A stretch of DNA of 64,000 nt from positions 62,001 to 126,000 of the forward strand of contig NZ_JAIQWX010000001.1 of the NCBI RefSeq assembly GCF_020164475.1, read 5' to 3'. Positions within the stretch are counted from its first letter, which is position 1; each line of letters begins with the position of its first letter. The notes beneath the pieces are model-generated. The model had not been told where the DNA came from and searched no databases. It was given only the letters and a program-made list of their open reading frames with translations. Position numbers and translations under genes: made by a program. Positions 43,278 through 52,085 of this stretch are shown one piece after another. This DNA comes from Pseudomonas sp. REP124 (lineage in GTDB: Bacteria > Pseudomonadota > Gammaproteobacteria > Pseudomonadales > Pseudomonadaceae).

Positions 43278-44441
43278 ATGTACCAGCCAAGTGAAAAGGC
43301 CAGCCAGATCATCGAGGCCATCGGTGGATTCGTTCGCGACGAAATCCTGCCCCTTGAACAGCGTGCAGGCCTGAGTTGGGCCGAGCCCCATCCGCGCGAG
43401 GTGCTGCAGGAAGTCTGGAAGCGTTCCTGTGAGCAGGGCTTCTACAACATCATGCTGCCCGAGGCGATTGGCGGCGCCGGGCTCAATGCTTCGGATCTGT
43501 GCGCGGTGAAGGAAGCCACCGTGCTGACCGGCTCCATGCTGGCGCCGCATATTCTGGGTGAGTTGTCCGGTCCACCGCGCGTGGGCCATCTGTTCAAGGT
43601 GGCCAGTCCGTTCCAGGTGGAGGCTTTTCTGCAACCGGTATGCCGCGCGGAGAAGGCCGTATGTTTCGCGCTGACCGAGACTGAGGCGGGTTCCGACGCC
43701 ACGGCGATCAAGACCAGTGCCCGTCGCGACGGCGACGAATACATCCTAAACGGCAGCAAACGTTTCATCTCGGGTGCTCCCTATGCCGATATCGCGGTGC
43801 TGCTGGCTGTCACCGGGCCGGGTAGCGGCGCCCAGGGCATCTCGGCATTCTTCGTCGACCTCAAGGCGCCAGGCGTGCGGATCGAAAGCGACTACTCGGT
43901 GATGTCCGGTGGTGGCGCGCACGGCGATATTTTCCTGGACGACGTCCGCGTGCCGGTGGCCAACCGCATCGGCGAGGAAGGGCTGGGGTTCAAGCTGGCG
44001 ATGGGGCGCATCACGCTCAATCGTCTGCTGCATTGCCCGACGATGCTGGGCCTGGCGGGGTTGGCGCTGAACCTGTCGATCGATTACGCGCGCACGCGCA
44101 AGCAGTTCGGCCAGCCGATCGCAATGTTCCAGTCGATCAATCACATGATTGCCGACATGGCGACCGAGCTGCATGCTGCACGCAGCATGGTTTATGCGAC
44201 CGCAGCGGTGAACGACGCGGGCGGCGATATCCGTACGCAGGCACCGATGTGCAAGCTGTTCGTCTCCGAGACCGCTTTCCGTATCGCCGACCGTGCGGTG
44301 CAGATCCACGGTGGCGCGGGGTTGCTGCGCGGCAATGCGGTGGAGTGGATCTTCCGCGCGACCCGTATGATGCGCATCCTGACCGGTACCAGTGAAATCC
44401 AGCGCAACACCATTGCCAAAGGCGTTCTGATGCCTGGCTAG
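43278..44441 (+). CDS. Acyl-CoA dehydrogenase
   Basis: A 387-residue FAD enzyme introducing a trans-2 double bond into acyl-CoA. Visible motifs are CFALTETEAGSDATAIKTSARRDGDEYILNGSKRFISGA (substrate/FAD region), the mid-domain LDDVRVPVANRIGEEGLGF, YARTRKQFGQPIAMFQSINHMIADM and QIHGGAGLLRGNAVEWIFRATRMMRILTGTSEIQRNTIA. The usual catalytic Glu position lies in the stretch around NAVEWIFR. It is 13 bp after the ligase behind CAGGAG. Confidence 0.9.
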   Translation: MYQPSEKASQIIEAIGGFVRDEILPLEQRAGLSWAEPHPREVLQEVWKRSCEQGFYNIMLPEAIGGAGLNASDLCAVKEATVLTGSMLAPHILGELSGPPRVGHLFKVASPFQVEAFLQPVCRAEKAVCFALTETEAGSDATAIKTSARRDGDEYILNGSKRFISGAPYADIAVLLAVTGPGSGAQGISAFFVDLKAPGVRIESDYSVMSGGGAHGDIFLDDVRVPVANRIGEEGLGFKLAMGRITLNRLLHCPTMLGLAGLALNLSIDYARTRKQFGQPIAMFQSINHMIADMATELHAARSMVYATAAVNDAGGDIRTQAPMCKLFVSETAFRIADRAVQIHGGAGLLRGNAVEWIFRATRMMRILTGTSEIQRNTIAKGVLMPG

Positions 44442-44488
44442 CAGTGCCGCCGCACGTCCGGCCGCACCTGGCCGGACGCTCAGACAAG

Positions 44489-44496
44489 AACAATAA
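44489..44496 (+). promoter_or_regulatory. AANAANAA (Hfq/Crc-type) motif upstream of the MFS gene
   Basis: AACAATAA lies 13 bases before the start codon, beside the CGAGAG ribosome site. The same octamer occurs before the alkylsulfatase and iron alcohol dehydrogenase genes. Confidence 0.5.
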
Positions 44497-44508
44497 CGAG
44501 AGACAACC

Positions 44509-45807
44509 ATGACTCACTCTGACACCCCCGCACGTTTGGGCACGGCCTGGATGGTTGCGGTTCTGCTGGCACTGCTGATGCTGGTCAACTTCCTCGACAA
44601 GGTGGTCATCGGCCTGGTCGCGGTGCCGATGTCCAAAGAGCTTGGCCTGACACCGACCGAATTCGGCCTGGTGGGCGGCGCCTTGCACTGGTTCTTCGCG
44701 ATTTCCGCCGTGGTCGGTGGCTTCATGGCCAATCGCCGACCGACCCGCACGCTGCTCTTGGGCATGGGCGCGTTCTGGGCGCTGATCCAGTTGCCGATGC
44801 TGTTTGTCACCTCTTTGTGGGCCATCGTCGCCTGTCGCGTGCTGCTGGGCATCGGCGAGGGGCCGGCGTCGCCGGTGGCCACCCACGCCTTGTACAAGTG
44901 GTTTCCCAACGACCGACGCAACCTGCCGGTGGCGCTGCTGCATACCGGCAGTGCCTTCGGCCTGCTGGTCGCCGGCGCGATGATCCCCTGGATCAGCGTG
45001 CATTACGGCTGGCGCATGAACTTCATCGTGCTGGCCGCCATTGGCGCGGTGTGGTGCGTGCTGTGGTGGCTGCTGGGACGTGAAGGCACGCTCGATCGCA
45101 TCCGCCCGGGTCAGTTGAAGCAGGACGACGAGCGTGTGCCATATCGACAGTTGCTCACCGACAGCACAGTACTGAGCAACTATCTGTGCCATTTCGCGGC
45201 CAACTGGTCGTTGGCGCTGACCCTGACCTGGGTGCCGAGCTATCTGGAAAACGGCTTGGGCATCGATCCGATCATGACTGGTCGGGTGTTCGTGCTGTTC
45301 GTCGTGGTCACCACGCCGCTGAGCCTGTTCATGGCCTGGCTTTCGCAGCGCCTGATGCGCGGCGGTATGGCGACGCGCTGGTCGCGAGGGGCGTTCGTTT
45401 CGTTCTGCCTGATCGCCAGCGGTCTGCTCAGCGCCGCGCTGTTCCTGCCGGGGCTGTCGAGCATTGAACGAATCGTCTGCCTGACCTTCAGCGGCGGCCT
45501 GGCGCTGGTGATGTATTCGGTGGGGCCGGCGATGCTCGCCGAGTTCACGCCGGGCAGCCAGCGCGCGGGCATTCTGGCGATCGGCAATGGCATTGCCTCT
45601 CTGGCCGGTCTGTCGGCGCCGGTGGTCACCGGGATCCTGGTGCAGGGCGCGGGTGCCGAGCATCCGGCCGGTTATGGCGAGGGCTTTTTGGTTTGCGGCG
45701 CGGTGCTGGTGGTGGCGGGGCTGATCGGGTTGTGGCGCATGGACCCACAGAAAACCCGCGAGCGGCTCAATCAGGTCGTTGTAGTCGCGCAGCCGCGGGT
45801 CAATTGA
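44509..45807 (+). CDS. MFS transporter (organic acid type)
   Basis: A 432-residue 12-helix major facilitator. The N-terminal helix contains the family Asp (LMLVNFLDKVVIGLVAVPMSKELGLTPTEFGLV), and a loop carries GGFMANRRPTRTLLLGMG. ACS-like permeases of this kind carry organic anions. It is third in the ligase-dehydrogenase operon, so it probably imports the acid that the ligase activates. Confidence 0.87.
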   Translation: MTHSDTPARLGTAWMVAVLLALLMLVNFLDKVVIGLVAVPMSKELGLTPTEFGLVGGALHWFFAISAVVGGFMANRRPTRTLLLGMGAFWALIQLPMLFVTSLWAIVACRVLLGIGEGPASPVATHALYKWFPNDRRNLPVALLHTGSAFGLLVAGAMIPWISVHYGWRMNFIVLAAIGAVWCVLWWLLGREGTLDRIRPGQLKQDDERVPYRQLLTDSTVLSNYLCHFAANWSLALTLTWVPSYLENGLGIDPIMTGRVFVLFVVVTTPLSLFMAWLSQRLMRGGMATRWSRGAFVSFCLIASGLLSAALFLPGLSSIERIVCLTFSGGLALVMYSVGPAMLAEFTPGSQRAGILAIGNGIASLAGLSAPVVTGILVQGAGAEHPAGYGEGFLVCGAVLVVAGLIGLWRMDPQKTRERLNQVVVVAQPRVN

Positions 45808-45837
45808 AAACGCCGGGCGCTGCGCGATGCAGCGCCC

Positions 45838-46757
45838 TTACTCATCACTGGTGCTCAACTCATCCTCGAGCGTGCGTTCGATCAGGCTGCCTTTCCAGCG
45901 CTCATCGCGCACCGCCTCGATCAATAGCCCGCGCACCAGGTCGCGCATGCAGGTGGCCGCGAACGACAGCGGCTTGTGCTGCGAATGGGCCAGGGAAATG
46001 GTGCGGGTGATCCGTGGTTCCACAATCAGGCGTGCCGAGATCGGTTGCAGCAGTTCGGTCAGCGGCGGCCAGTTGCTGATGGTTGCCGCAAGACCGGCAC
46101 GCACCAGGCTGCTGATACCCCGGCCTCCATCGCCGCCTGCTCGATCCGCCGCCGCAGGTGCAGGGCACGCGGTGGCATCACCAGCCGTGTGGCCGCCGCT
46201 TCGGCAAGGGTGATCGGCGAGGCGTCCGCCTCAAGGGCAGGGGTGCCGACCCAGTACAGGTCTTCGGTGAAGACCGGTTCGGCAATGACATGATCGAGTT
46301 CTTCTGCGTTGGGCACGACGCCGAAATCCACTTTGCCCAGTTCGATCGCCTGGCCGCCTTCGCGACTCAAACCATCCCATACCGTGAGTTTGATCCCCGG
46401 AAACTTGTCCTGCGCCTGGGTGATGATCGGCGGCAGCAGCAGCGCGGACGCGGTGGCCGGAATGGAAATGGAGACGTGACCCATCGGGTTGCCGCGACTG
46501 GACTTGAGCTCGTCCTTCACCGAATCGATCTGTTGAATCACCGACCGCGCCACCTCGTACAGCTGTCGTCCGGCATCGGTCAGCTCAATGCCGTCGTGCT
46601 GACGGGCCAGCAGTTGCATGTCCAGTTCGCTTTCCAATAAACCGATCTGGCGGCTCAGGGCAGGCTGGGCGATGAACGCCCGGCGTGCGGCATTGGAGAA
46701 GCTTCCAGCTTCGGCAATGGCGATCAGGTAACGCAGCTGTTTCAAAGTCATGGGCAA
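45838..46757 (-). pseudogene. LysR-family regulator split by a frameshift
   Basis: The N-terminal reading (from ATG 46757) has the helix-turn-helix (LKQLRYLIAIAEAGSFSNAARRAFIAQPALSRQIGLLE) and most of the effector domain. It then runs out of frame at ...EQAAMEAGV. The missing C-terminus continues in another frame as ISSLVRAGLAATISNWPPLTELLQPISARLIVEPRITRTISLAH to 45838. A one-base loss near 46120-46125 (GGGGTATC, minus strand) explains both halves; joined they give about 306 residues, the normal LysR length. Either the regulator is inactive in this strain or the base is a sequencing error. It is divergent from DUF1329 and next to one copy of the shared 41-bp element, so it is the obvious candidate regulator of the cluster. 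Confidence 0.85.
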
Positions 46758-46768
46758 ATCTCTGGCTA

Positions 46769-46809
46769 TGCCGAAGTGCTATGGCAACTATCTGAAGACG
46801 CTATTTGTC
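46769..46809. promoter_or_regulatory. 41-bp promoter element shared with 41540-41580 (copy B)
   Basis: It starts 12 bp upstream of the LysR start codon and 162 bp before DUF1329. It contains TGCC-N10-GGCA (46770-46787). 36 of 41 positions match copy A. Position and symmetry suit autoregulatory LysR binding. Confidence 0.75.
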
Positions 46810-46934
46810 GGGCCCCAGGGGCCTACTTAGTATCCATTGATACACATCCTGAGGCTATCCGAACACCCGGGAAGATTGATTTGCCACCTTGTCCCGACAG
46901 CCTTTCAAAGGTATCCGCCGGGACCACCAGCTGT

Positions 46935-46971
46935 TCACTCTCTGATAAACACAATAAGAGGTTAAGAGTGA
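46935..46971 (+). promoter_or_regulatory. 37-nt leader shared with the DUF1302 gene (copy B)
   Basis: It begins TCACTCTCTGATAAACACAA and runs into the start codon region; one mismatch to copy A at 41424-41460. It holds the AAGAGG ribosome site and the same A-rich tract, so the two mRNAs can be regulated together after transcription. Confidence 0.85.
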
Positions 46972-48335
46972 TGACAACCCGTACTCGAGGTTTATTCCGG
47001 CCGTCCCTGAGGCCCGTCTCCTGCTGTCTGCTGTTCGCGATGACGTGGGCCACCGGCGCGCTGGCCACGGGCCAATTGCCGCCGGACCTGACGCCCATAG
47101 GCGCCGAACGCGGTGCTTCACCCGATGGGCGAATTCCGGCTTGGCAGGGCGGGCTCACGGCCGCTCAGCAACGCCTGGAAAGCAACGGCACGCCGGTCGA
47201 CCCGTTTGCCGGGGAGCGCCCGCTGTACGAGATCACCGCGCAGAATTACACCCGGTACGAGGACCAGCTGACGGCCGGGCAAATCGCTTTGCTCAAGCGT
47301 TACCCCAAGACGATGAAACTGCCGGTCTACCCCACCCATCGCAGCGTCCCGATCCCGGCGCCACTTGCCGCGTCGGCCGCGCGCAATGCTGACCACGCGC
47401 AGCTGGCGGACCAGGGCAACGGCCTGCGCGGATTTGCCGGGGCCGTCGCCTTCCCTGTGCCGCACAACGGCCTGGAAGTGATCTGGAATCATCTGACGCG
47501 CAACCGCAACGCCAGTTACAGCCTGGTCTCCGACAGTGTCACGCCAGTGGGCAACGGCCGTTTCACCCTGATGAGCGCGCGCCAGGAATTTGCCCGCCCG
47601 GACGGACTGCCGGAGGCGGGGGCCGACAACATTCTTTATTACTTCACCTACCGCATGACGGCGCCATCGCGGCTCGCCGCCGATGCGATGGTGGTGCATG
47701 AAACCCTCGACCAGGTCGCCGAGCCGCGCCTGTCGTGGGTCTACAGTTCCAGCCAGCGCCGGGTCAGACGTGCGCCCGGTATTGCCTACGACACCACCGG
47801 ACCGGGAACGGGGGGACTGCGCACCGCCGACAGTCGCGACATGTTCAACGGCGCGCCGGATCGTTATGACTGGCAGCTGGTGGGCAAGAAGTTGCTGCAC
47901 GTGCCCTATAACAGCTATCGCCTGGCATCACCGGATCTGCGTTACAACGAGTTGATCCGCCCGGGTCACGTCGATCCCGTGCCCACCCGCTACGAGCTGC
48001 ATCGAGTTTGGGAAGTAGTCGCGACGCTCAAGCCAGGCGCCCAGCACATCTACTCAAAGCGCCGTTACTACATCGACGAAGACACTTGGGCCATTCTCGA
48101 GGCCGACCTTTACGATCAACAGGGAACGCTGTGGCGGACCACGGGGGCGCACAGTTTTTATCACCCCGGCGGCGAGGCGGCGGTCAATGCCATGGAGGCG
48201 ACCTATGACTTGAAGAGCGGGCGTTATCACGTCTCGGGCCTGATCAATGAACAACGCATGCCCTACGTCTTCAACCTGCGCACCAGCCTCTCGTATTTCT
48301 CGCCGGGCGCCTTGCGCAGTTTTGGTGTGCGCTGA
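46971..48335 (+). CDS. DUF1329-family exported protein
   Basis: A 454-residue exported protein with signal peptide (RPVSCCLLFAMTWATGALA). DUF1329 features: LTPIGAERGASPDGRIPAWQGGL, FPVPHNGLEVIWNHLTRNRNASY, RRVRRAPGIAYDTTGPGTGGLRTADSRDMFNGAPDRYDWQLVGKK and HIYSKRRYYIDEDTWAILEADLYDQQGTLWR. Proteins of this group have a LolA-like fold and are paired with DUF1302 barrels. A role in moving hydrophobic molecules across the periplasm is often proposed (not shown here). ATG 46971 follows the shared leader; GTG 46968 is possible. Its partner gene is 5 kb away under a matching leader. Confidence 0.87.
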   Translation: MTTRTRGLFRPSLRPVSCCLLFAMTWATGALATGQLPPDLTPIGAERGASPDGRIPAWQGGLTAAQQRLESNGTPVDPFAGERPLYEITAQNYTRYEDQLTAGQIALLKRYPKTMKLPVYPTHRSVPIPAPLAASAARNADHAQLADQGNGLRGFAGAVAFPVPHNGLEVIWNHLTRNRNASYSLVSDSVTPVGNGRFTLMSARQEFARPDGLPEAGADNILYYFTYRMTAPSRLAADAMVVHETLDQVAEPRLSWVYSSSQRRVRRAPGIAYDTTGPGTGGLRTADSRDMFNGAPDRYDWQLVGKKLLHVPYNSYRLASPDLRYNELIRPGHVDPVPTRYELHRVWEVVATLKPGAQHIYSKRRYYIDEDTWAILEADLYDQQGTLWRTTGAHSFYHPGGEAAVNAMEATYDLKSGRYHVSGLINEQRMPYVFNLRTSLSYFSPGALRSFGVR

Positions 48336-48721
48336 TGGGGATGCCGCCCAAGCGCCGTGGTTTGGCTGACGTTCTGCTGGGCCCTGGAGAGTCGCCCGAC
48401 CCGCGATTCACATTGGCCAACGAGCGCACCTTTCTCGCCTGGATTCGCACATCGCTGGCGTTGCTCGGTGGCGGGATCGCCATCGAGGCACTGACGGCCC
48501 AGGTGTTCGAGGCGCGGCCGCGAATGGTCATGGCGGTGAGCCTGCTGGTGCTGAGCCTGATGGTCAGCGCGGGCGCCTGCGTGCGCTGGCTGCGGGTCGA
48601 GCGTGCGCTGCGCCAGCGTCGGGCGCTGCCTTTGCCGGCGCTGGCACCGTCGCTGGCATTGGGCTGTGTGGTCGCCACGGTGTTGGTCGGTGGCGTGCTC
48701 TGGCGGCACTGGCATGGGTGA
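48335..48721 (+). CDS. YidH/DUF202 family inner-membrane protein
   Basis: A 128-residue membrane protein with three hydrophobic helices and the DUF202 signature RFTLANERTFLAWIRTSLALLGGGIAIEAL. ATG 48335 overlaps the DUF1329 stop (TGATG), so it is coupled to that gene. Function unknown. Confidence 0.83.
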   Translation: MGMPPKRRGLADVLLGPGESPDPRFTLANERTFLAWIRTSLALLGGGIAIEALTAQVFEARPRMVMAVSLLVLSLMVSAGACVRWLRVERALRQRRALPLPALAPSLALGCVVATVLVGGVLWRHWHG

Positions 48722-49007
48722 TCCCGGGTTACAGGCCGAGCGCACGGAACTGGCCTGGCGAAGAACTTTGCTGGCGCTGATTGCCGTGGTGGTGCTTGCC
48801 GGGCGGTTGGGTGATCCGCTGCCCACGGCGATGGGGGCCGTCGCGGCGTTAATGCTGTTGGCCAGGCAGGGGCGTCGGTATCGACAGGGGTTGGTCATGT
48901 TGCAGGTCGAACGCGCGGCTCCGGCACCCCGCGCGATCTTCGCACTGGGTGCGGTGGTTGGCCTGCTGAGTGTCAGCGCGATGCTTGCGCTGTTGAGCGG
49001 CGCCTGA
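48714..49007 (+). CDS. DUF202 (YidG-like) inner-membrane protein
   Basis: A 97-residue membrane protein with GLQAERTELAWRRTLLALIAVVVLAGRLGDPLP, the YidG-type DUF202 motif, and three helices. It overlaps the preceding DUF202 gene by 8 bp, giving a YidH-YidG pair as in enterobacteria but here attached to a DUF1329 gene. Convergent with the alkylsulfatase gene. Confidence 0.8.
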   Translation: MGDPGLQAERTELAWRRTLLALIAVVVLAGRLGDPLPTAMGAVAALMLLARQGRRYRQGLVMLQVERAAPAPRAIFALGAVVGLLSVSAMLALLSGA

Positions 49008-49024
49008 CGCGCCGCCCGCAGCAG

Positions 49025-50986
49025 TCAAGGCGTCACGATATTGAATCGTGCGTCAGCCTCTTCAAGACCACCCATGAAGCGCAGGAATTTCACCCGTTCA
49101 CCCTTGATGGTGATATCGCCCACGGTCGCTTCTTTCAGGAAACCCGTCTGCTTCAGCGCGATCCGGTCCAGCGTCGCCTTGCTCATGCTGATCTCGACAT
49201 CGGCCTGCCCATGCCGGGTCAGATCCCGATGGGTGAGCACGCCATTGCGCAGGGTCAGGGCGTAGTCCTGGTCCAGGTCGGTGAATCGCCAGTTGATCGT
49301 CAGGTCATGTTCGCTGGCCTTGAGCGCATCCACGCGCACACCCAGATAGTCGAAGAACAGCGTGGGCGTCAGCGCGCGCACCATGTCATCGACATTGCCG
49401 CCGCTGCCGGTCGCCGCGGCCACGCCGTCGCGCAGTTCCTGAGCACCACTGAGGTAGGCGTTGCGCCAGGTGGCGTTCTCGCTCTGGTAACCCATCTGCT
49501 CCAGCGCATCGGCCTGCAAGTGACGAGCTTCGCTGTTGTCCGGTTCGGCGAACACCAGGTGATTGGTCAACTGCGCCACCCAGCGATAATCACCCTCGCC
49601 GAAGGCCTTGCGCGCCTGGCTCAGCACCTTTTCGGCGCCGCCCATGGCTGCGACGTAACGCTTGCCGGCTGCCTGGGGTGTCAGTGGATCGAGGTTCGCC
49701 GGGTTACCGTCGTAAAAGCCCATGTAGCGCTGATACACCGCTCGCACGTTGTGGCTCAGCGAACCGTAGTAGTCGCGGCTGTACCATTTGCTGGCCAGTC
49801 GCGGTGGCAGGGAGGTCAGGGTATCGGCGATTTCCATGGGCGTGAGGCCCTGGTTGATCAGGCGCAGGGTCTGGCTGTCGATGAAGGCGTACATGTCGCG
49901 CTGGTCGGCGAGGTAATCGCGGATCTGCGCACCGCCCCAGGTGGGCCAGTGATGCTGGGCGAAAACCACGTCGGCCTGATGGCCGTAGCGCACCAGTGAC
50001 TGGTCCAGATAATGTGCCCAGATTTTCGGGTCCCGCACCAGCGCGCCGCGCAAGGTGAGCACGTTGTGCTGCACATGGGTGGCGTTCTCCGCCATGCACA
50101 ACGCCTTGAAGCGAGGGAAATAGATGTTCATCTCCGCCGGCGCCTCGGTCCCTGGGGTCAGCTGGAATTCGACGTCGATACCGTCCAGTGTCAGGCGCTC
50201 CAGCGGCTGAGTGATTTCCCGGGTGGGGGCAATCAGGCTGACGGTCGCGTTCGCCGGCACACCCTTGCCCAGCCCGGCATCCACCTGGCCGCGTGCACTG
50301 CGTGGCAGGGGCGCACCGTACATGTATTGCGCACGACGTTTCATCGCCGGCCCTGCCAGCACATTCTCGCCGATGGCGTGTTCGAAGAAGCCTTGTGGCG
50401 CGATGACCTGGACCTTGCCTGCCTTCACATCCGCCTCGTCGATCACCCCTCGTACACCGCCAAAATGATCGACGTGGGGATGGGTGTAGATCACCGTTGT
50501 GACCGGCTTGCGCGGTCGATGTTTGAAGTACAGCTCAATTCCGGCCCTGGCGGTTTCGACCGAAAACAAAGGGTCGAGAATGATCAAACCGCTGTCACCT
50601 TCGACGATGGTCATGTTCGCCAGATCCAGGCCACGAACCTGATAGATGCCCTCCGTGACCTGGAATAAACCGGCAATGGTGTTGAGCTGAGCCATGCGCC
50701 ACAGGCTGGGATTGACCGTGGCAGGGGAATTCTGCTGGTTGAGGAACGCATATTGGCTCAAATCCCAGACCGTCTTGCCGCCTGCGTTGGCGATGACGCC
50801 CTCGTAGCGTTCGATCAGCCCGCGCCGTGCCGCGTCGAAGTCGGCCGTGTCGGCAAAGGGCAGGCGCTGCAGCCACGCCTGATTGTTGTGACGGGTGATC
50901 TCGGTGGCGTCTTTGGCGGGCGTCGCGGCGTACCCGCCGAGCGGCGCCAGCAGGGCAAGTGCCAGCAAAGGCTGTGTGAAGCGCAT
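49025..50986 (-). CDS. SdsA-type alkylsulfatase (metallo-beta-lactamase fold)
   Basis: A 653-residue exported enzyme hydrolysing primary alkyl sulfates such as SDS to alcohol and sulfate. Signal peptide LLALALLAPLGGYAA. The binuclear zinc motif is THPHVDHFGG (about 182-191); further ligands sit in AENATHV and VFAQHHWPTWGG. The C-terminal SCP2-like domain that binds the chain follows (about 525-653; DLDQDYALTLRNGVLTHR). The length matches SdsA1 (about 650). ATG 50986 starts the signal peptide. A divergently oriented LysR gene would be typical; here the LysR is read the same way, upstream at 51087-51986. Confidence 0.92.
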   Translation of the reverse strand: MRFTQPLLALALLAPLGGYAATPAKDATEITRHNNQAWLQRLPFADTADFDAARRGLIERYEGVIANAGGKTVWDLSQYAFLNQQNSPATVNPSLWRMAQLNTIAGLFQVTEGIYQVRGLDLANMTIVEGDSGLIILDPLFSVETARAGIELYFKHRPRKPVTTVIYTHPHVDHFGGVRGVIDEADVKAGKVQVIAPQGFFEHAIGENVLAGPAMKRRAQYMYGAPLPRSARGQVDAGLGKGVPANATVSLIAPTREITQPLERLTLDGIDVEFQLTPGTEAPAEMNIYFPRFKALCMAENATHVQHNVLTLRGALVRDPKIWAHYLDQSLVRYGHQADVVFAQHHWPTWGGAQIRDYLADQRDMYAFIDSQTLRLINQGLTPMEIADTLTSLPPRLASKWYSRDYYGSLSHNVRAVYQRYMGFYDGNPANLDPLTPQAAGKRYVAAMGGAEKVLSQARKAFGEGDYRWVAQLTNHLVFAEPDNSEARHLQADALEQMGYQSENATWRNAYLSGAQELRDGVAAATGSGGNVDDMVRALTPTLFFDYLGVRVDALKASEHDLTINWRFTDLDQDYALTLRNGVLTHRDLTRHGQADVEISMSKATLDRIALKQTGFLKEATVGDITIKGERVKFLRFMGGLEEADARFNIVTP

Positions 50987-50999
50987 GGAAGGGTCCTTG

Positions 51000-51007
51000 T
51001 TATTGTT
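51000..51007 (-). promoter_or_regulatory. AANAANAA (Hfq/Crc-type) motif upstream of the alkylsulfatase
   Basis: AACAATAA on the minus strand directly precedes the CAAGGA ribosome site of the alkylsulfatase gene, 13 bases before the ATG. Confidence 0.5.
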
Positions 51008-51086
51008 GAGGCGATCCACTCTAAGGAGCACGCCGGACGGCATCCAATACCAGAGCGGCATGGTACCTATCGCGTTGCGCGATGGC

Positions 51087-51986
51087 TCAGGGGGCTGCAA
51101 CCGTCATGATCTGCTCCACCAGCCAAGCCAGCGCAGGGTCGTGCTGACGATGGGTCAGGTGCACCAGCTCCAGCTCGAAGGGCTCCAGCGCAAAAGGCAA
51201 TTCGAAAACGTCGAGGGGCAACAGCGTGGCGAAGTGTTGCGCCAGTGTCGTGGGCAACACGGCGCACAGATCCGTGGCCGCCACCAGATGAGCGGCCTGC
51301 AGGTAGTTGGGGGTGGTGTAGACGATCTGCCGTGCGAGATTCTGCTCGGCCAGCCATTGATCGACCATGCCGCGGGTCTGACCGCCATGCACCCACAGAT
51401 GGCGCATCCGCAGGAACGCGTCCAGGGTCAGGCCGTTGCCCATTTCCGGGTGACCCCGGCGCACCGCGATCCGCAACGTCTCGCGGCGCCACAGATGCCG
51501 GCTGAAGCGTGCCGGCACGTCATCGAAGCGACCCAGCACCAGGTCGAGTTCACCGCGATCCAGCGCCTCGACCGGCAGGTCCGGTGTCAGGTGCGCGACA
51601 TCGATTCGCAGCGATGGCGCTTGTCCCTGTAGGCGTGCCAGCAGGGGCGGCATGCACATCTGCTCGACGAAATCGGTGACGGCGATGCGTAGCTGGCGCT
51701 GGCTGTGTTGCGGTTCGAAGGCATCGCCGATGACCAGGGTCTGCTCGATCTGCTGCAAGGCGGCCCGGATCGGCCCTTCCAACGCCAGCGCCCGGGGAGT
51801 AGGGCGCATGCGCCGTCCGACGCGCACCAGCAACGGGTCGCCCAGTTGATCACGCAAGCGTGCCAGGGCGTTGCTGACGGTCGGTTGAGTCAGAGACAGA
51901 CGCTCGGCCGCGCGGGAGACGTTCTGCTCGCGAAGGAGCATGTCGAAGACCCGCAGCAGGTTCAGATCGAAATTCAATGTATTCAT
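51087..51986 (-). CDS. LysR-family regulator (SdsB-like position)
   Basis: A 299-residue LysR activator: FDLNLLRVFDMLLREQNVSRAAERLSLTQPTVSNALARLRDQLGDPLLVRVGRRM, then an effector-binding domain. It lies just upstream of the alkylsulfatase in the same direction and divergent from the 3-hydroxyacyl-CoA dehydrogenase operon. It could thus control both sulfate-ester cleavage and alkyl chain oxidation, in the way SdsB controls SdsA in Pseudomonas sp. ATCC 19151 (recalled). ATG 51986 was selected because the helix-turn-helix starts right after it. Confidence 0.9.
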   Translation of the reverse strand: MNTLNFDLNLLRVFDMLLREQNVSRAAERLSLTQPTVSNALARLRDQLGDPLLVRVGRRMRPTPRALALEGPIRAALQQIEQTLVIGDAFEPQHSQRQLRIAVTDFVEQMCMPPLLARLQGQAPSLRIDVAHLTPDLPVEALDRGELDLVLGRFDDVPARFSRHLWRRETLRIAVRRGHPEMGNGLTLDAFLRMRHLWVHGGQTRGMVDQWLAEQNLARQIVYTTPNYLQAAHLVAATDLCAVLPTTLAQHFATLLPLDVFELPFALEPFELELVHLTHRQHDPALAWLVEQIMTVAAP

Positions 51987-52085
51987 GTCGGGAATATATG
52001 GCATATGAAAATGAAATTTCAAAAATACTTGATGCCTGCTTAGGGTGACGGCTGTTCTTTTTTCACAAAAGCAGGAGCGCCGCGC

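Noticed and set aside
46776-46970. An N-terminal extension of the DUF1329 protein starting at 46776
   Set aside because: The upstream codons cover the shared promoter element and leader; the signal peptide begins at the ATG at 46971.
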